Source: Arthrobacter bussei
GTDB taxonomy: Bacteria; Actinomycetota; Actinomycetes; Actinomycetales; Micrococcaceae
Assembly (NCBI RefSeq): GCF_009377195.2
Contig: NZ_VJXX01000001.1
Span: 1,178,001-1,242,000 of the forward strand
Reading direction: 5' to 3'
DNA length: 64,000 bases
The notes beneath the pieces are model-generated. The model had not been told where the DNA came from. It searched no databases and saw nothing but the letters and a program-made list of their open reading frames with translations. The position numbers and the translations under genes were made by a program. Positions 8,612-16,612 of this stretch are shown one piece after another; the stretch's first letter is position 1; each line of letters opens with the position of its first letter.

Positions 8612-8631
8612 TATCTCTACAGCAGAGTATA
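8612..8631. promoter_or_regulatory. Candidate MarR operator between mmpL and marR
   Basis: The divergent intergenic region contains TATCTCT, five bases, AGAGTATA, an imperfect dyad in locally AT-rich sequence that differs from the GC-rich surroundings. A further GAGATA half-site lies at 8641. MarR-type repressors typically bind such dyads between themselves and a divergently transcribed exporter. Confidence 0.45.
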
Positions 8632-8685
8632 TCTATGATGGAGATAATTGGAACCGGCCTAAGCTGGAGGAGAGGAAGGCGAGGA

Positions 8686-9159
8686 ATGATGGCGGCACGG
8701 GAAGACCTCATGGCACTCATGCGCCAGTTCACCGTGGAGACCGACCGCTACGTGGACGTCGCGAGCAACCGCGACAGCCTCTACCGCACCGACCTGCACG
8801 CCCTGAGCATCATGATGGGCGCCGCCCGGGCCGGGCTCACCGTCACGCCGGGCCTCCTCCGTGAGGAACTCAACCTCAGTTCGCCCGCCACCACGGCGCT
8901 CGTGGACCGGCTCGACTCCGCCGGGCACGTGACGAGGCGGCGCAGTGACGTGGATCGGCGCCAGGTCCACCTCGAGATGACGGAGAAGGCGCGCGCCACG
9001 GGCGCCATGCTCTTCGCTCCCCTGGGCCGCCACATCACCGGCGTCCTCGACCAGTACTCCGGGGAGGAGCTGGCACTGCTGCGCGACATGATGCAGAAGG
9101 TGACGGACGCGACGGTCGCCGCGACGATCGAGGCGCGCGACGACACAGCGGCTGACTGA
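8686..9159 (+). CDS. MarR family transcriptional regulator
   Basis: A 157-residue regulator with the MarR winged-helix core: the recognition region reads LNLSSPATTALVDRLDSAGH (about 62-81) and the wing has RRSDVDRRQVHLEMTEK with the conserved Asp-x-Arg turn. Start at the first of two adjacent ATGs (8686), with AGGAAGG six bases upstream. It faces the MMPL exporter and most likely represses both genes from the shared region. The ligand is unknown. Confidence 0.88.
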   Translation: MMAAREDLMALMRQFTVETDRYVDVASNRDSLYRTDLHALSIMMGAARAGLTVTPGLLREELNLSSPATTALVDRLDSAGHVTRRRSDVDRRQVHLEMTEKARATGAMLFAPLGRHITGVLDQYSGEELALLRDMMQKVTDATVAATIEARDDTAAD

Positions 9160-9186
9160 GGACCGTCCCCGCGCTACGCTCCCCTC

Positions 9187-9984
9187 ATGAGCGACGAGGT
9201 CTACTCCCACGGCCACCACCCCAGTGTCACCGCGGCGCACGCCGCCCGAACGGTCGCGACCTCGGCCGCCTACGTCGAGCCCCTCCTCGAGGGCGGGATG
9301 GACCTGCTCGACATCGGCTGCGGCCCCGGCAGCATCACCGCCGGATTCGCGGATCTCGTGGTCCCCGGCTCGGTGGTGGGCGTCGACAGCTCGGCGGACG
9401 TCATCGCAGAGGCCTCCGAGACCCACGCCGGACTCCTCAACCTGACGTTCCGCGAGGGCAACGTCTACGACCTCGATGCCGCCGACGAGTCCTTCGACGT
9501 CGTCCACGCCCATCAGGTCCTCCAGCACCTGGCCGATCCCGTCGCCGCGCTCCGCGAGATGCGACGGGTGGTGCGGCCCGGGGGGCTCGTCGCGGTCCGC
9601 GAGGCCGACTTCGGGGCGATGACCTGGTTCCCGGCCGTCGACGAGCTCGACGAGTGGCGCGGGCTCTACGGGCACCTGGCCCGCGGGAACCGGGGTGAGC
9701 CCGATGCAGGGCGGAGACTCCCCGGCTGGGCCGCTGCGGCAGGCTTCGCGGAGATCGAGGTGTCGTCGTCGAACTGGACCTATTCCGCCGAGGCGGACCG
9801 CCGGTTCCTCGCGGACTCCTGGGCGGACCGGGTGCTGCACTCCGCCTTCGCGACGCAGGTGCTGGAGCGAGGGCTCGCCGATCAGCAGACGCTCCGGCGG
9901 CTGGCCGAGGGCTGGCGCCGGTGGGCCCGGCGCGACGACGGCGTCTTCCTCATGCCGAGCGTGGAGATCCTCGCGCGGGGCTGA
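9187..9984 (+). CDS. SAM-dependent class I methyltransferase
   Basis: A 265-residue Rossmann-fold methyltransferase. Motif I is LLDIGCGPGS at about 39-48, motif II is VVGVDSS with the ribose-binding Asp, and motif IV region reads FDVVHAHQVLQHL at about 101-113, followed by VVRPGGLVAVRE. The family (UbiE/ArsM-like) covers many small-molecule methyltransferases, so the substrate is not assignable. It follows the MarR gene on the same strand after 27 bases and may be cotranscribed with it. Confidence 0.8.
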   Translation: MSDEVYSHGHHPSVTAAHAARTVATSAAYVEPLLEGGMDLLDIGCGPGSITAGFADLVVPGSVVGVDSSADVIAEASETHAGLLNLTFREGNVYDLDAADESFDVVHAHQVLQHLADPVAALREMRRVVRPGGLVAVREADFGAMTWFPAVDELDEWRGLYGHLARGNRGEPDAGRRLPGWAAAAGFAEIEVSSSNWTYSAEADRRFLADSWADRVLHSAFATQVLERGLADQQTLRRLAEGWRRWARRDDGVFLMPSVEILARG

Positions 9985-10014
9985 GACGGGGCAGCACCCG
10001 CAGAGGCTGGGCCC

Positions 10015-10396
10015 ATGCAGGACATCGAGAGGGCACCGCGGGGCCGGTGGGAGAGGATCTTCTCCTGGGCATCCGTGGGCAGCCTGTTCCCGACTCTCGT
10101 CGTAGGTGACCTCCTCGAGGGACTAGGGCTCTCCTGGTGGGAGCGGATCGGCGTGGTCGCCGTCCTCATCGGCGGCACGACCTACCTCCTCTCCCGACCG
10201 GCGTCCGCCGAGCGGGCCCTGCGCCTCGACGCCGACCTGCGCAACGGGATCCTGGACTGCGCCCTCAGGTTCCCCCGCTCCGTACCCGGATCGCTCGGGG
10301 ACCTCTGGGACCCGGGAGTCGCCCGGGTGGAGGACCTGATCGGCTCCCCCCGGCGCCGGCTGGAGATCGGGCGCACCACCCGGACATACTGGGGTG
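10015..10396 (+). CDS. Coding-like segment, small membrane protein without a normal stop
   Basis: From the ATG at 10015 the frame looks genuinely coding for about 125 codons: G/C at third positions, a hydrophobic segment FPTLVVGDLLEGLGL followed by IGVVAVLIGGTTYLL, and an acidic end. It does not stop before the next gene; the in-frame stop is only at 10771-10773, deep inside the phosphatase gene, and the translation after 10397 turns into Arg/Pro-rich shadow sequence. A TGA in another frame overlaps the next start as TGATG at 10395-10399, so a frameshift near the 3' end is one explanation. I do not recognise the family. Confidence 0.4.
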
Positions 10397-10564
10397 ATGA
10401 AATCCGCCCTCATCACCCTGGCCCTCATCGCACTCGTCCTCCTGGTCGTCGGCATCGCCGTCGAGACCCTCAAGTTCCTGCTCTACGTCGGCCTGGTGGT
10501 CCTCGTCGGTGCCGCCGTCGTGCTCCTGCTCCAGCGCGTCCGCTCGGGGGCCCGCCGGTCCTAG
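10397..10564 (+). CDS. Small two-helix membrane protein (55 aa)
   Basis: A 55-residue frame starting ATG at 10397 and ending TAG at 10562-10564. It consists of two hydrophobic stretches, LITLALIALVLLVVGIAV (about 5-22) and FLLYVGLVVLVGAAVVLLL (about 27-45), separated by ETLK and closed by a basic tail QRVRSGARRS, the expected inside-positive end. The codons have the strong third-position G/C bias of true genes here. It overlaps the preceding coding segment by the TGATG junction. No family recognised; similar short two-helix proteins are common in actinobacteria and often unannotated. Confidence 0.6.
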   Translation: MKSALITLALIALVLLVVGIAVETLKFLLYVGLVVLVGAAVVLLLQRVRSGARRS

Positions 10565-10595
10565 CCACGGCACCGGGCGTCGCTAGGCTGTCCGC

Positions 10596-11105
10596 ATGTA
10601 CCGCATCGTCACCGTCTGCACCGGCAACATCTGCCGCTCCCCCATGGCCGAACTCATGCTGGCCCACGCGTTCGCCGAGGCGGGCATGGCAAACGACGTC
10701 GTGGTGGACTCCGCGGGCACCACGGACTGGGAGTCCGGGCGACCCATCGACGAGCGCGCAGCAGCGAAGCTGACGGAGCTGGGCATCGAGAGCCACCTCC
10801 ACCGCGCACGGCGCTTCGAGACCGCGTGGTACCGCGAGCGGGATCTCATCCTGGCGCTCGACCTCGACCACTACCGTGAGCTGCGCTCGGAAGCACCCGA
10901 CGACGCGTCCCGGGACCGGATCCACCTGCTGCGCGAATTCGACCCGTCGACCACGGACACCGACCTCGAGGACCTCGGCATCTACGACCCCTGGTACGGC
11001 GACTCCAGCGATTTCGAGGCCACCTGGGGCATGGTCGACGGCGCCGTCGAGGGCGTGGTCCGCTTCGTGCGGCAGGAGCTCGACGCCGGCGCGCCGGACG
11101 CCTGA
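10596..11105 (+). CDS. Low-molecular-weight protein-tyrosine phosphatase
   Basis: A 169-residue LMW phosphatase. The P-loop CTGNICRS (8-15) supplies the nucleophilic cysteine and the phosphate-binding arginine, and the general-acid loop appears as DPWYG near 129. These enzymes dephosphorylate protein tyrosine, or in actinobacteria also phospho-arginine or kinase partners of exopolysaccharide synthesis. No bacterial tyrosine kinase gene is adjacent, so the partner is unknown. It starts 31 bases after the small membrane protein. Confidence 0.92.
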   Translation: MYRIVTVCTGNICRSPMAELMLAHAFAEAGMANDVVVDSAGTTDWESGRPIDERAAAKLTELGIESHLHRARRFETAWYRERDLILALDLDHYRELRSEAPDDASRDRIHLLREFDPSTTDTDLEDLGIYDPWYGDSSDFEATWGMVDGAVEGVVRFVRQELDAGAPDA

Positions 11106-11128
11106 GTCCGGGCGCTTACCATGAACGG

Positions 11129-11746
11129 GTGAACCCCTCGCTCTGGCTGGCGCTGCTCGGCGCCGGAACCCTCATCAGCCTCGTTCCCGGGGCAGGTGCG
11201 GTGAACACCATGAGCAACGCCCTCACGGTCGGGTTCCGGCGCTCGATCTGGGGCATCCTGGGCCAGCAGACCGCCCTGCTGGTGCACATCGGGATCGCGG
11301 CCGCCGGGGTGGGGATCCTGGTGGCGAACTCGCCCCTCGCCTTCGACCTCATCCGCTACACGGGCGCGGCCTACCTCGTCTACCTCGGCGTGAGGAAGTT
11401 CCTGCAGAAGCCCGAACACGGTGACCTCCACGCCCTCCGCGGTGCCGAGGGACGGCTCCCGATGTTCCGCCGCGGGGTGTGGGTGAACCTGCTGAACCCC
11501 AAGGCCGTCGTGTTCTTCCTCGCGCTGATCCCCCAGTTCATCCGGCCGGACGAGCCCCTCCTGCGTCAGTACGGCGTGCTGGCAGCGACCGTCGTGGTGA
11601 TCGACGTCCTCGTCATGTGGTTCTTCTACGCCGGGACCGCCCGCTCGTTCCGCCGCTTCACGCGCGACGACCGCGGCCAGAGGATCCTCAACCGCACCTT
11701 CGGCTCGCTCTTCGTGGGCGTCGGCGCGCTGCTCGCGCTGGCCTGA
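11129..11746 (+). CDS. LysE/RhtB superfamily amino-acid exporter
   Basis: A 205-residue inner-membrane protein starting with GTG. The N-terminal LLGAGTLISLVPGAGAVNTM and the central VNLLNPKAVVFFLALIPQF segments are the standard RhtB/LeuE features, with about six membrane helices. Such proteins export neutral amino acids or homoserine lactones; the substrate is open. It ends four bases before the start of the kinase-PabB fusion and probably belongs to the same transcript. Confidence 0.85.
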   Translation: MNPSLWLALLGAGTLISLVPGAGAVNTMSNALTVGFRRSIWGILGQQTALLVHIGIAAAGVGILVANSPLAFDLIRYTGAAYLVYLGVRKFLQKPEHGDLHALRGAEGRLPMFRRGVWVNLLNPKAVVFFLALIPQFIRPDEPLLRQYGVLAATVVVIDVLVMWFFYAGTARSFRRFTRDDRGQRILNRTFGSLFVGVGALLALA

Positions 11747-11749
11747 GCC

Positions 11750-13831
11750 GTGCCCACCGACACCCCGCTCCTCATCGCCGTCGACGGCCGGTCCGGTGCG
11801 GGCAAGACGACCCTCGCCGTCGAGCTCGCCGCCCTCCTCCGCGAACACCACACCGTGTCCGTGTTCCACCTCGAGGACATCTACCCGGGCTGGGACGGGC
11901 TCGACGACGGCGTGGCACGCTACCTGGAGCACGTCCTCCTGCCGCTGCGCTCCGGCAGCACCGCCCGCTGGAAGGCCTGGGACTGGACCGCGGACCGGGA
12001 CGGACCGGAGCGCACGACGGCCGCCGCGGAGATCGTCCTGCTCGAGGGCGTGGGGGCGGCGACGGCGGCGGCCCGGGCGCATCTCGACGTCGTGATCTGG
12101 GTCGAGGCCGACGCCGCGGTGCGGCACCGCTCGGCGATCGCCCGCGACGGTGAGACCTACTCCCCCTTCTGGGACCGCTGGGCCGACCAGGAGTCCGCGT
12201 GGCTCGCCGTCGACGATCCGAGCGGTGCGGCCGACGTCGTCGTGCGGGGGCACGAGGTCGAACCGTCGCCACACGCGGTGCGCCTCGCCCTCACCGCCCT
12301 GCCCGCCTGCGCCGGGCTGCTCGCACCGGAGCGTGCGGTGCGGCGCGGGCTGGTCCTCGCCGCCGAGCGCATCGACGCCTCGCCGGATGCCGGACCCGAC
12401 CCTGTGGCGCTGTTCACCGCGCTCTACGCGGAGTCCGCCGCAGCGGTGTGGCTCGACAGCTCGGACGCGGCAGGTGCCCCCGGGGCCGGAGTGGCCCCGG
12501 GCGGCCGCAACCGCTTCAGCATCCTGGCCGACGACGGCGGCGCCTTCGGGCAGCAGGCGTTCCACCGGAACGGGGTCACCGAGATCAGTGCGGGCGCCGT
12601 GACGACGCGCGTGCGGGAGCCGTTCTTCCGCTGGCTCGACGACGTCTGGGGCCGCCGGGCGGTCCGCTCGCCCGAGGGGCTCGCCTGCGACTTCGGCCTC
12701 GGCTGGGTCGGGTACCTCGGCTACGAGCTCAAGCGGGAGACCGGGGGGTCGTCCGGTCCGTCCGTCGGCGAGTCCCTCCCGGATGCGGCGCTCGTCTTCG
12801 CCGGGCGCGCCGTCGTGATCGACCATGCCGACGGTGCCGTGCACCTCCTCACGCTCTCCGACGGACGGCCCGACCCCGAGCGGGAGGCATGGTTGGCGCG
12901 GGCACGGCATGCCGTCGCCTCCACCGCCCCGCGCAGCCCCGGGAGGCCGCTGCCCGCGCCCGCCTTCACCCTCCGTGACACGCGCGCCGAATATCTCGCG
13001 AAGATCCGCCGGGCGCAGGCGGAGATCACCGAGGGCACCACGTACGAGGTGTGCCTCACGACGTCGCTGTCCGCCGAGGTGCCGCGCGTCGATGCCCTGG
13101 CGGCCTACCTGCGACTGCGCGCCGTGAGCCCTGCGCCCTTCGCGCACTTCCTCCGCTTCCCCGGCTTCGCGATCGCGAGTTCCTCCCCCGAACGCTTCCT
13201 GCGCGTGACCGCCGACGGCGCCATGCGTGCCGAACCGATCAAGGGGACGCGCGGCCGCTCCACGGACGCCGCCGAGGACGCGGCCCTGCTGGAGGACCTG
13301 CGGACCTCGCCCAAGGACCGCGCGGAGAACATCATGATCGTGGACCTGCTGCGCAACGACCTCTCCCACCACGCCGTCCCCGGCTCCGTGACCGTCAGCC
13401 GCCTGTGCGGGATCGAGACCTACGCCACGGTCCACCAGATGGTCAGCACCATCGACGCGCGCCTGCGCCCGGGCAGCGCCCGCGCCGGCGTCGTCGCCTC
13501 GGCCTTCCCGGCAGGGTCCATGACCGGCGCCCCGAAGATCAGCACCATGGCCGTCCTCGACGCGCTCGAGCGGGAGCCGCGGGGGCCCTACTCGGGGGCC
13601 GCCGGGTACTTCAGCCTCACCGGGGCCACCGACCTCGCCGTGGTCATCCGCACCCTGGTGCTGCAGGACGGACCGGCGGACGGTGGCACCCGGCTGACCC
13701 TCGGCGTGGGCGGAGCGATCACCGCCGACTCCGTCCCGGATGACGAGTGGGACGAGATCCGGACGAAGGCGCGCGGGGTGCTCTCCGCGCTCGGCGCCCG
13801 GTTCCCGGATCACGACGCGCCGACGGGCTGA
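11750..13831 (+). CDS. pabB: P-loop kinase domain fused to aminodeoxychorismate synthase component I (PabB)
   Basis: A 693-residue fusion. Residues 1 to about 205 form a small P-loop nucleoside/uridine-kinase-like domain with GRSGAGKT at 13-20 and an FHLEDIYPGWDGL segment. Residues from about 215 to the end are a complete chorismate-binding PabB with PIKGTRGR (about 496), RAENIMIVDLLRNDLS and FPAGSMTGAPK, so aminodeoxychorismate synthesis for folate should be intact. PabB normally has about 450 residues. No glutaminase PabA is nearby; the lyase PabC is at 16613. GTG start at 11750, just after the exporter stop. The kinase domain's role is unknown. Confidence 0.85.
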   Translation: MPTDTPLLIAVDGRSGAGKTTLAVELAALLREHHTVSVFHLEDIYPGWDGLDDGVARYLEHVLLPLRSGSTARWKAWDWTADRDGPERTTAAAEIVLLEGVGAATAAARAHLDVVIWVEADAAVRHRSAIARDGETYSPFWDRWADQESAWLAVDDPSGAADVVVRGHEVEPSPHAVRLALTALPACAGLLAPERAVRRGLVLAAERIDASPDAGPDPVALFTALYAESAAAVWLDSSDAAGAPGAGVAPGGRNRFSILADDGGAFGQQAFHRNGVTEISAGAVTTRVREPFFRWLDDVWGRRAVRSPEGLACDFGLGWVGYLGYELKRETGGSSGPSVGESLPDAALVFAGRAVVIDHADGAVHLLTLSDGRPDPEREAWLARARHAVASTAPRSPGRPLPAPAFTLRDTRAEYLAKIRRAQAEITEGTTYEVCLTTSLSAEVPRVDALAAYLRLRAVSPAPFAHFLRFPGFAIASSSPERFLRVTADGAMRAEPIKGTRGRSTDAAEDAALLEDLRTSPKDRAENIMIVDLLRNDLSHHAVPGSVTVSRLCGIETYATVHQMVSTIDARLRPGSARAGVVASAFPAGSMTGAPKISTMAVLDALEREPRGPYSGAAGYFSLTGATDLAVVIRTLVLQDGPADGGTRLTLGVGGAITADSVPDDEWDEIRTKARGVLSALGARFPDHDAPTG

Positions 13832-13989
13832 TCCCGGCCGACGTCGACGAGGCACGGGAAGAAAGGTCTGGTGCCCCGGGACCCGTATCCCTACGATGTT
13901 CTTCTAGGCTGATCGCCGGTACCGGCGACGCAGCACCAGGGCCGGTCATCGGGGGCCGGGCCGTGGCGCAGATGGGGGATTCTTCCGAC

Positions 13990-14163
13990 ATGAAGTCGTT
14001 CGCGTGTGGTGACGTGGTTCCGGGCTGCGACGCCCGCTGGACGGTCGAGTCCGAGGACGAGCTGCTGGCCGGCGTCCGCGACCACGCTGCGGCGGTCCAC
14101 GGGCTCGCGGACCTGCCGCCCGCCGTCGTCGCCGCTGTGCGTGCGCGGACGACGACCGCCTGA
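13990..14163 (+). CDS. DUF1059 small protein
   Basis: A 57-residue protein starting MKSFACGDVVPGCDARW and containing ELLAGVRDHAAAVHGL, the standard DUF1059 pattern with two conserved cysteines and a conserved His region. The length matches the family. A GGGGGA sequence precedes the ATG at 13990; longer in-frame extensions upstream are not supported. Family function is unknown. It lies directly before the EAL-domain gene. Confidence 0.8.
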   Translation: MKSFACGDVVPGCDARWTVESEDELLAGVRDHAAAVHGLADLPPAVVAAVRARTTTA

Positions 14164-14201
14164 TCCCGGCCGCGTCGACGGGTCCGGGGTGGTGATGGCC
14201 G

Positions 14202-15383
14202 ATGCATGACGTCGGGACGGTCCTGCTGCTGGAGGACCAGTGGAGCAGGGACCTCGCGTCGGCCTGCCGGGGGGAGGGCATCGTCTCGATGTACCAGCCG
14301 ATCGTGGACACGACGCGCGCTACGATCGCCGGTTTCGAGGCACTGCTGCGCTTCCCCGGGTACGGCGAGAAGAACCCGGCGGCGTGGTTCTCCAAGGCCC
14401 GCGAACTCGGGCGCGCCGCCGAGCTCGAAGCAGCAGCCCTGCGGGTCGCCCTCGCGCACCGGTCCGGACTCCCCCGGAACACCTTCCTCACGGTCAATGT
14501 CTCACCGGACCTCCTCTCCTCGCCCGCGATCCGCTCCGTCTGGGAGGAGTGCGGGAACCTCTCCGGGGTGATCGTAGAGCTCACGGAGCACTCCGCCATC
14601 GAGTCCTACGCCGCACTGGCACCGGATCTCGAGCTCCTGAAGGAACGCGGCGCACTGATCGCGGTGGACGACGCCGGCTCCGGGTACGCCGGGCTGCAGC
14701 ACCTCCTCGCCCTCCGCCCCTCCTTCATCAAGATCGACCGGGACTTCATCAGCAACATCCACCACGACGAGGCGCGCCGTGCCCTCGTCGACATGCTGGG
14801 ATCCTTCGCCGACAGGATCGACGCGTGGATCATCGCCGAGGGCGTGGAGCAGGTGGAGGAACTGGACGTGCTGGCGTCCCTCGGCGTACCGCTCATGCAG
14901 GGCTATCTGCTCGGCCGCCCTGCCCTGCCCTGGGTAGGTCTCGACGAGGGCATGGCGCGGCACCTGGCAACACGCGCCGGCGCCGGCCGTGCTCCCGCCA
15001 TCCGGGCGATCACCGAGACCGCCCTCACGGCGCGGGACCTCACGGAAGCGGGTGCGGCCTTCGCCACCCAGCCCCTGCTCACGGAGGTGGTCCTCCTTGC
15101 CGCCGGACGCCCGGTGTCCGTCCTCACCCGGGAGGACGCCGTGGCCGGGGCGGCGCCGCCGGGGATGTGCGTGAACATCCACACACCCATCCGCGAGGCC
15201 CTCGCCCGCTGCATCACCCGCGACGAACCGTCGCGGTTCAGTCCGGTCATGGCCACCGACGACGCCGGTCGCTTCGCGGGACTCGTCCGGCTGGAACGGC
15301 TCATCACCGCGCTCACGGACGAGCCGGCTGTCGCCGACGAGGCGATGAGCGCGGGATGCGCCGGCGACGACGGTCCTCCTTGA
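14202..15383 (+). CDS. EAL-domain cyclic di-GMP phosphodiesterase with C-terminal CBS-like region
   Basis: A 393-residue soluble protein. The EAL domain (about 25-250) retains the catalytic set: EAL at 46-48, NVSP, ELTEH, VDDAGSGYAGL, the FIKIDRDFI strand, IIAEGVE and LMQGYLLGRP, so it should hydrolyse c-di-GMP. About 140 C-terminal residues resemble a pair of degenerate CBS-type modules and may bind a nucleotide or mediate dimerisation. No GGDEF domain and no membrane segment are present. The window also contains a c-di-GMP riboswitch at 4690, so c-di-GMP signalling is active in this organism. ATG at 14202. Confidence 0.88.
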   Translation: MHDVGTVLLLEDQWSRDLASACRGEGIVSMYQPIVDTTRATIAGFEALLRFPGYGEKNPAAWFSKARELGRAAELEAAALRVALAHRSGLPRNTFLTVNVSPDLLSSPAIRSVWEECGNLSGVIVELTEHSAIESYAALAPDLELLKERGALIAVDDAGSGYAGLQHLLALRPSFIKIDRDFISNIHHDEARRALVDMLGSFADRIDAWIIAEGVEQVEELDVLASLGVPLMQGYLLGRPALPWVGLDEGMARHLATRAGAGRAPAIRAITETALTARDLTEAGAAFATQPLLTEVVLLAAGRPVSVLTREDAVAGAAPPGMCVNIHTPIREALARCITRDEPSRFSPVMATDDAGRFAGLVRLERLITALTDEPAVADEAMSAGCAGDDGPP

Positions 15384-15679
15384 GGGGAAAAGGACCTGCA
15401 CGCGAGCGGGAGCACCGGGTTGCCCGGCCATAGTGGAAGGACGCAACCGAAGACCTGGACCTGTCCGCGTCCTGACGTTGACTACATCGAAGCGCGTGCG
15501 CGGACGTGGGGTTCCGCCCTCCGGGAGTCAAGAAGAGGCTTCCAGGGGGCGATCTCGACCACCAGTGCGCTCTCGCCCTGATCTCCGCGCCGATCGCAAG
15601 CGCTTCCAGCCCGCGTTGCGCAACTTCCCAGCTTCATGGCCGAGGGTGAGACTGAAAGCAACGACGCGAGGGAGACATC
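15384..15679. other. Intergenic stretch without a supported gene
   Basis: About 300 bases between the EAL gene and the next small ORF. The short frames here are Arg/Pro-rich shadows. I see a possible promoter-like TTGACT at about 15478, and an inverted GGTTGCCCGGCC region at 15418, but no riboswitch blocks and no clear terminator. Confidence 0.5.
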
Positions 15680-15910
15680 ATGAGTTCGGGCCACCTTGAA
15701 CGGGTCGTCGCTGCGGCACGCTCCAGCAGTTCCCACACCATCCAGGGCCTGCACCCCGACACCGGCGCCCTGTCCCTGACGGAACTGCAGGTGGCCGCGG
15801 CATCGGCCGTCAGCAGCGGGGAGCCCCTGGCTGTCGTCGCCGCCATGGCTGACCTCCCCTCGCTCGCGGTACTGGATGCCGTCGACGCCCTGCAGCCCGG
15901 GTCCCGCTGA
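15680..15910 (+). CDS. Hypothetical 76-residue protein
   Basis: ATG at 15680 follows GAGGGAGAC, a plausible ribosome-binding site, and the frame has normal codon bias. The product is Ala/Ser/Leu-rich, helical in appearance, with no cysteine, membrane helix or signal peptide. The central LSLTELQVAAASAVSSGEPL looks like a helix pair. No family recognised. It stands alone between the EAL gene and a GNAT gene. Confidence 0.5.
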   Translation: MSSGHLERVVAAARSSSSHTIQGLHPDTGALSLTELQVAAASAVSSGEPLAVVAAMADLPSLAVLDAVDALQPGSR

Positions 15911-15968
15911 TCGCTGCGGACCGGTACGGCACCGGGCAGCATCGCCGGCCGGGGACTAGGGTCGATGC

Positions 15969-16574
15969 ATGACCGCCCTCCAGCCGACCGTCCTCCGGGG
16001 CACCGGGGTCATCCTCGAGCCCCTCGCTCCGGGCCACCATGACGGACTGGTCGACGCCGCCCGGGACGGAAGCCTCTGGAAGCTGTGGTACACCTCCGTC
16101 CCCAGGCCGGAGGACATGGGGCAGGAGATCGAGCGACGCCTCACCCTGCAGGACTCCGGAGCCATGATCCCGTTCACCGCGCGGACCGTCGAGGCGGACG
16201 GGCCGGGCCGGATCATCGGCATGACCACCTACATGAACATCGATCGCGACACGCCCCGCGTCGAGATCGGCTCCACCTGGAACGCCGCCTCTGCGCACCG
16301 CACGGGCACCAACACCGAGTCCAAGTACCTCCTGCTGCGCCACGCCTTCGAGGTGTTCGGTTGTCCCGCCGTCGAGTTCCGCACCCACTGGCTGAACCAC
16401 CAGTCCCGCGAGGCCATCACCCGCCTCGGCGCGAAGCAGGACGGCGTCCTCAGGAGCCACACCCGCGCGCGGAACGGCGAGCTGCGCGACACCGTCGTCT
16501 ACTCGATCCTCGCCCACGAGTGGCCGATGGTGCGGGACAGCCTCCTGTTCAGGATGGGGCGGCCCGCGTCCTGA
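15969..16574 (+). CDS. GNAT family N-acetyltransferase (RimJ/RimL type)
   Basis: A 201-residue acetyltransferase with the RimJ/RimL layout: N-terminal LRGTGVILEPLAPGHHDGL, central IIGMTTYMNIDRDTPRVEIG with the beta-strand pair before the acetyl-CoA site, then EFRTHWLNHQSREAITRLGA, which carries the conserved Asn and the final helix of the fold. Substrate could be a protein N-terminus or a small amine. It precedes pabC by 38 bases on the same strand. Confidence 0.8.
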   Translation: MTALQPTVLRGTGVILEPLAPGHHDGLVDAARDGSLWKLWYTSVPRPEDMGQEIERRLTLQDSGAMIPFTARTVEADGPGRIIGMTTYMNIDRDTPRVEIGSTWNAASAHRTGTNTESKYLLLRHAFEVFGCPAVEFRTHWLNHQSREAITRLGAKQDGVLRSHTRARNGELRDTVVYSILAHEWPMVRDSLLFRMGRPAS

Positions 16575-16612
16575 CGGCCGCGCGGACCCCCTCGTCGCCT
16601 ACGCTGTCAGGC

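Noticed and set aside
10397..10773. Extension of the 10015 frame to its real stop
   Set aside because: After 10397 it overlaps two well-supported genes in another frame and becomes Arg/Pro-rich.
10982..13855. 957-codon open frame on the minus strand
   Set aside because: It is antisense to the phosphatase, exporter and kinase-PabB genes, is Arg/Gly/His-rich throughout and has no domain; a GC-rich shadow.
13832..13989. Riboswitch before the DUF1059/EAL genes
   Set aside because: No conserved GEMM or other aptamer blocks seen.
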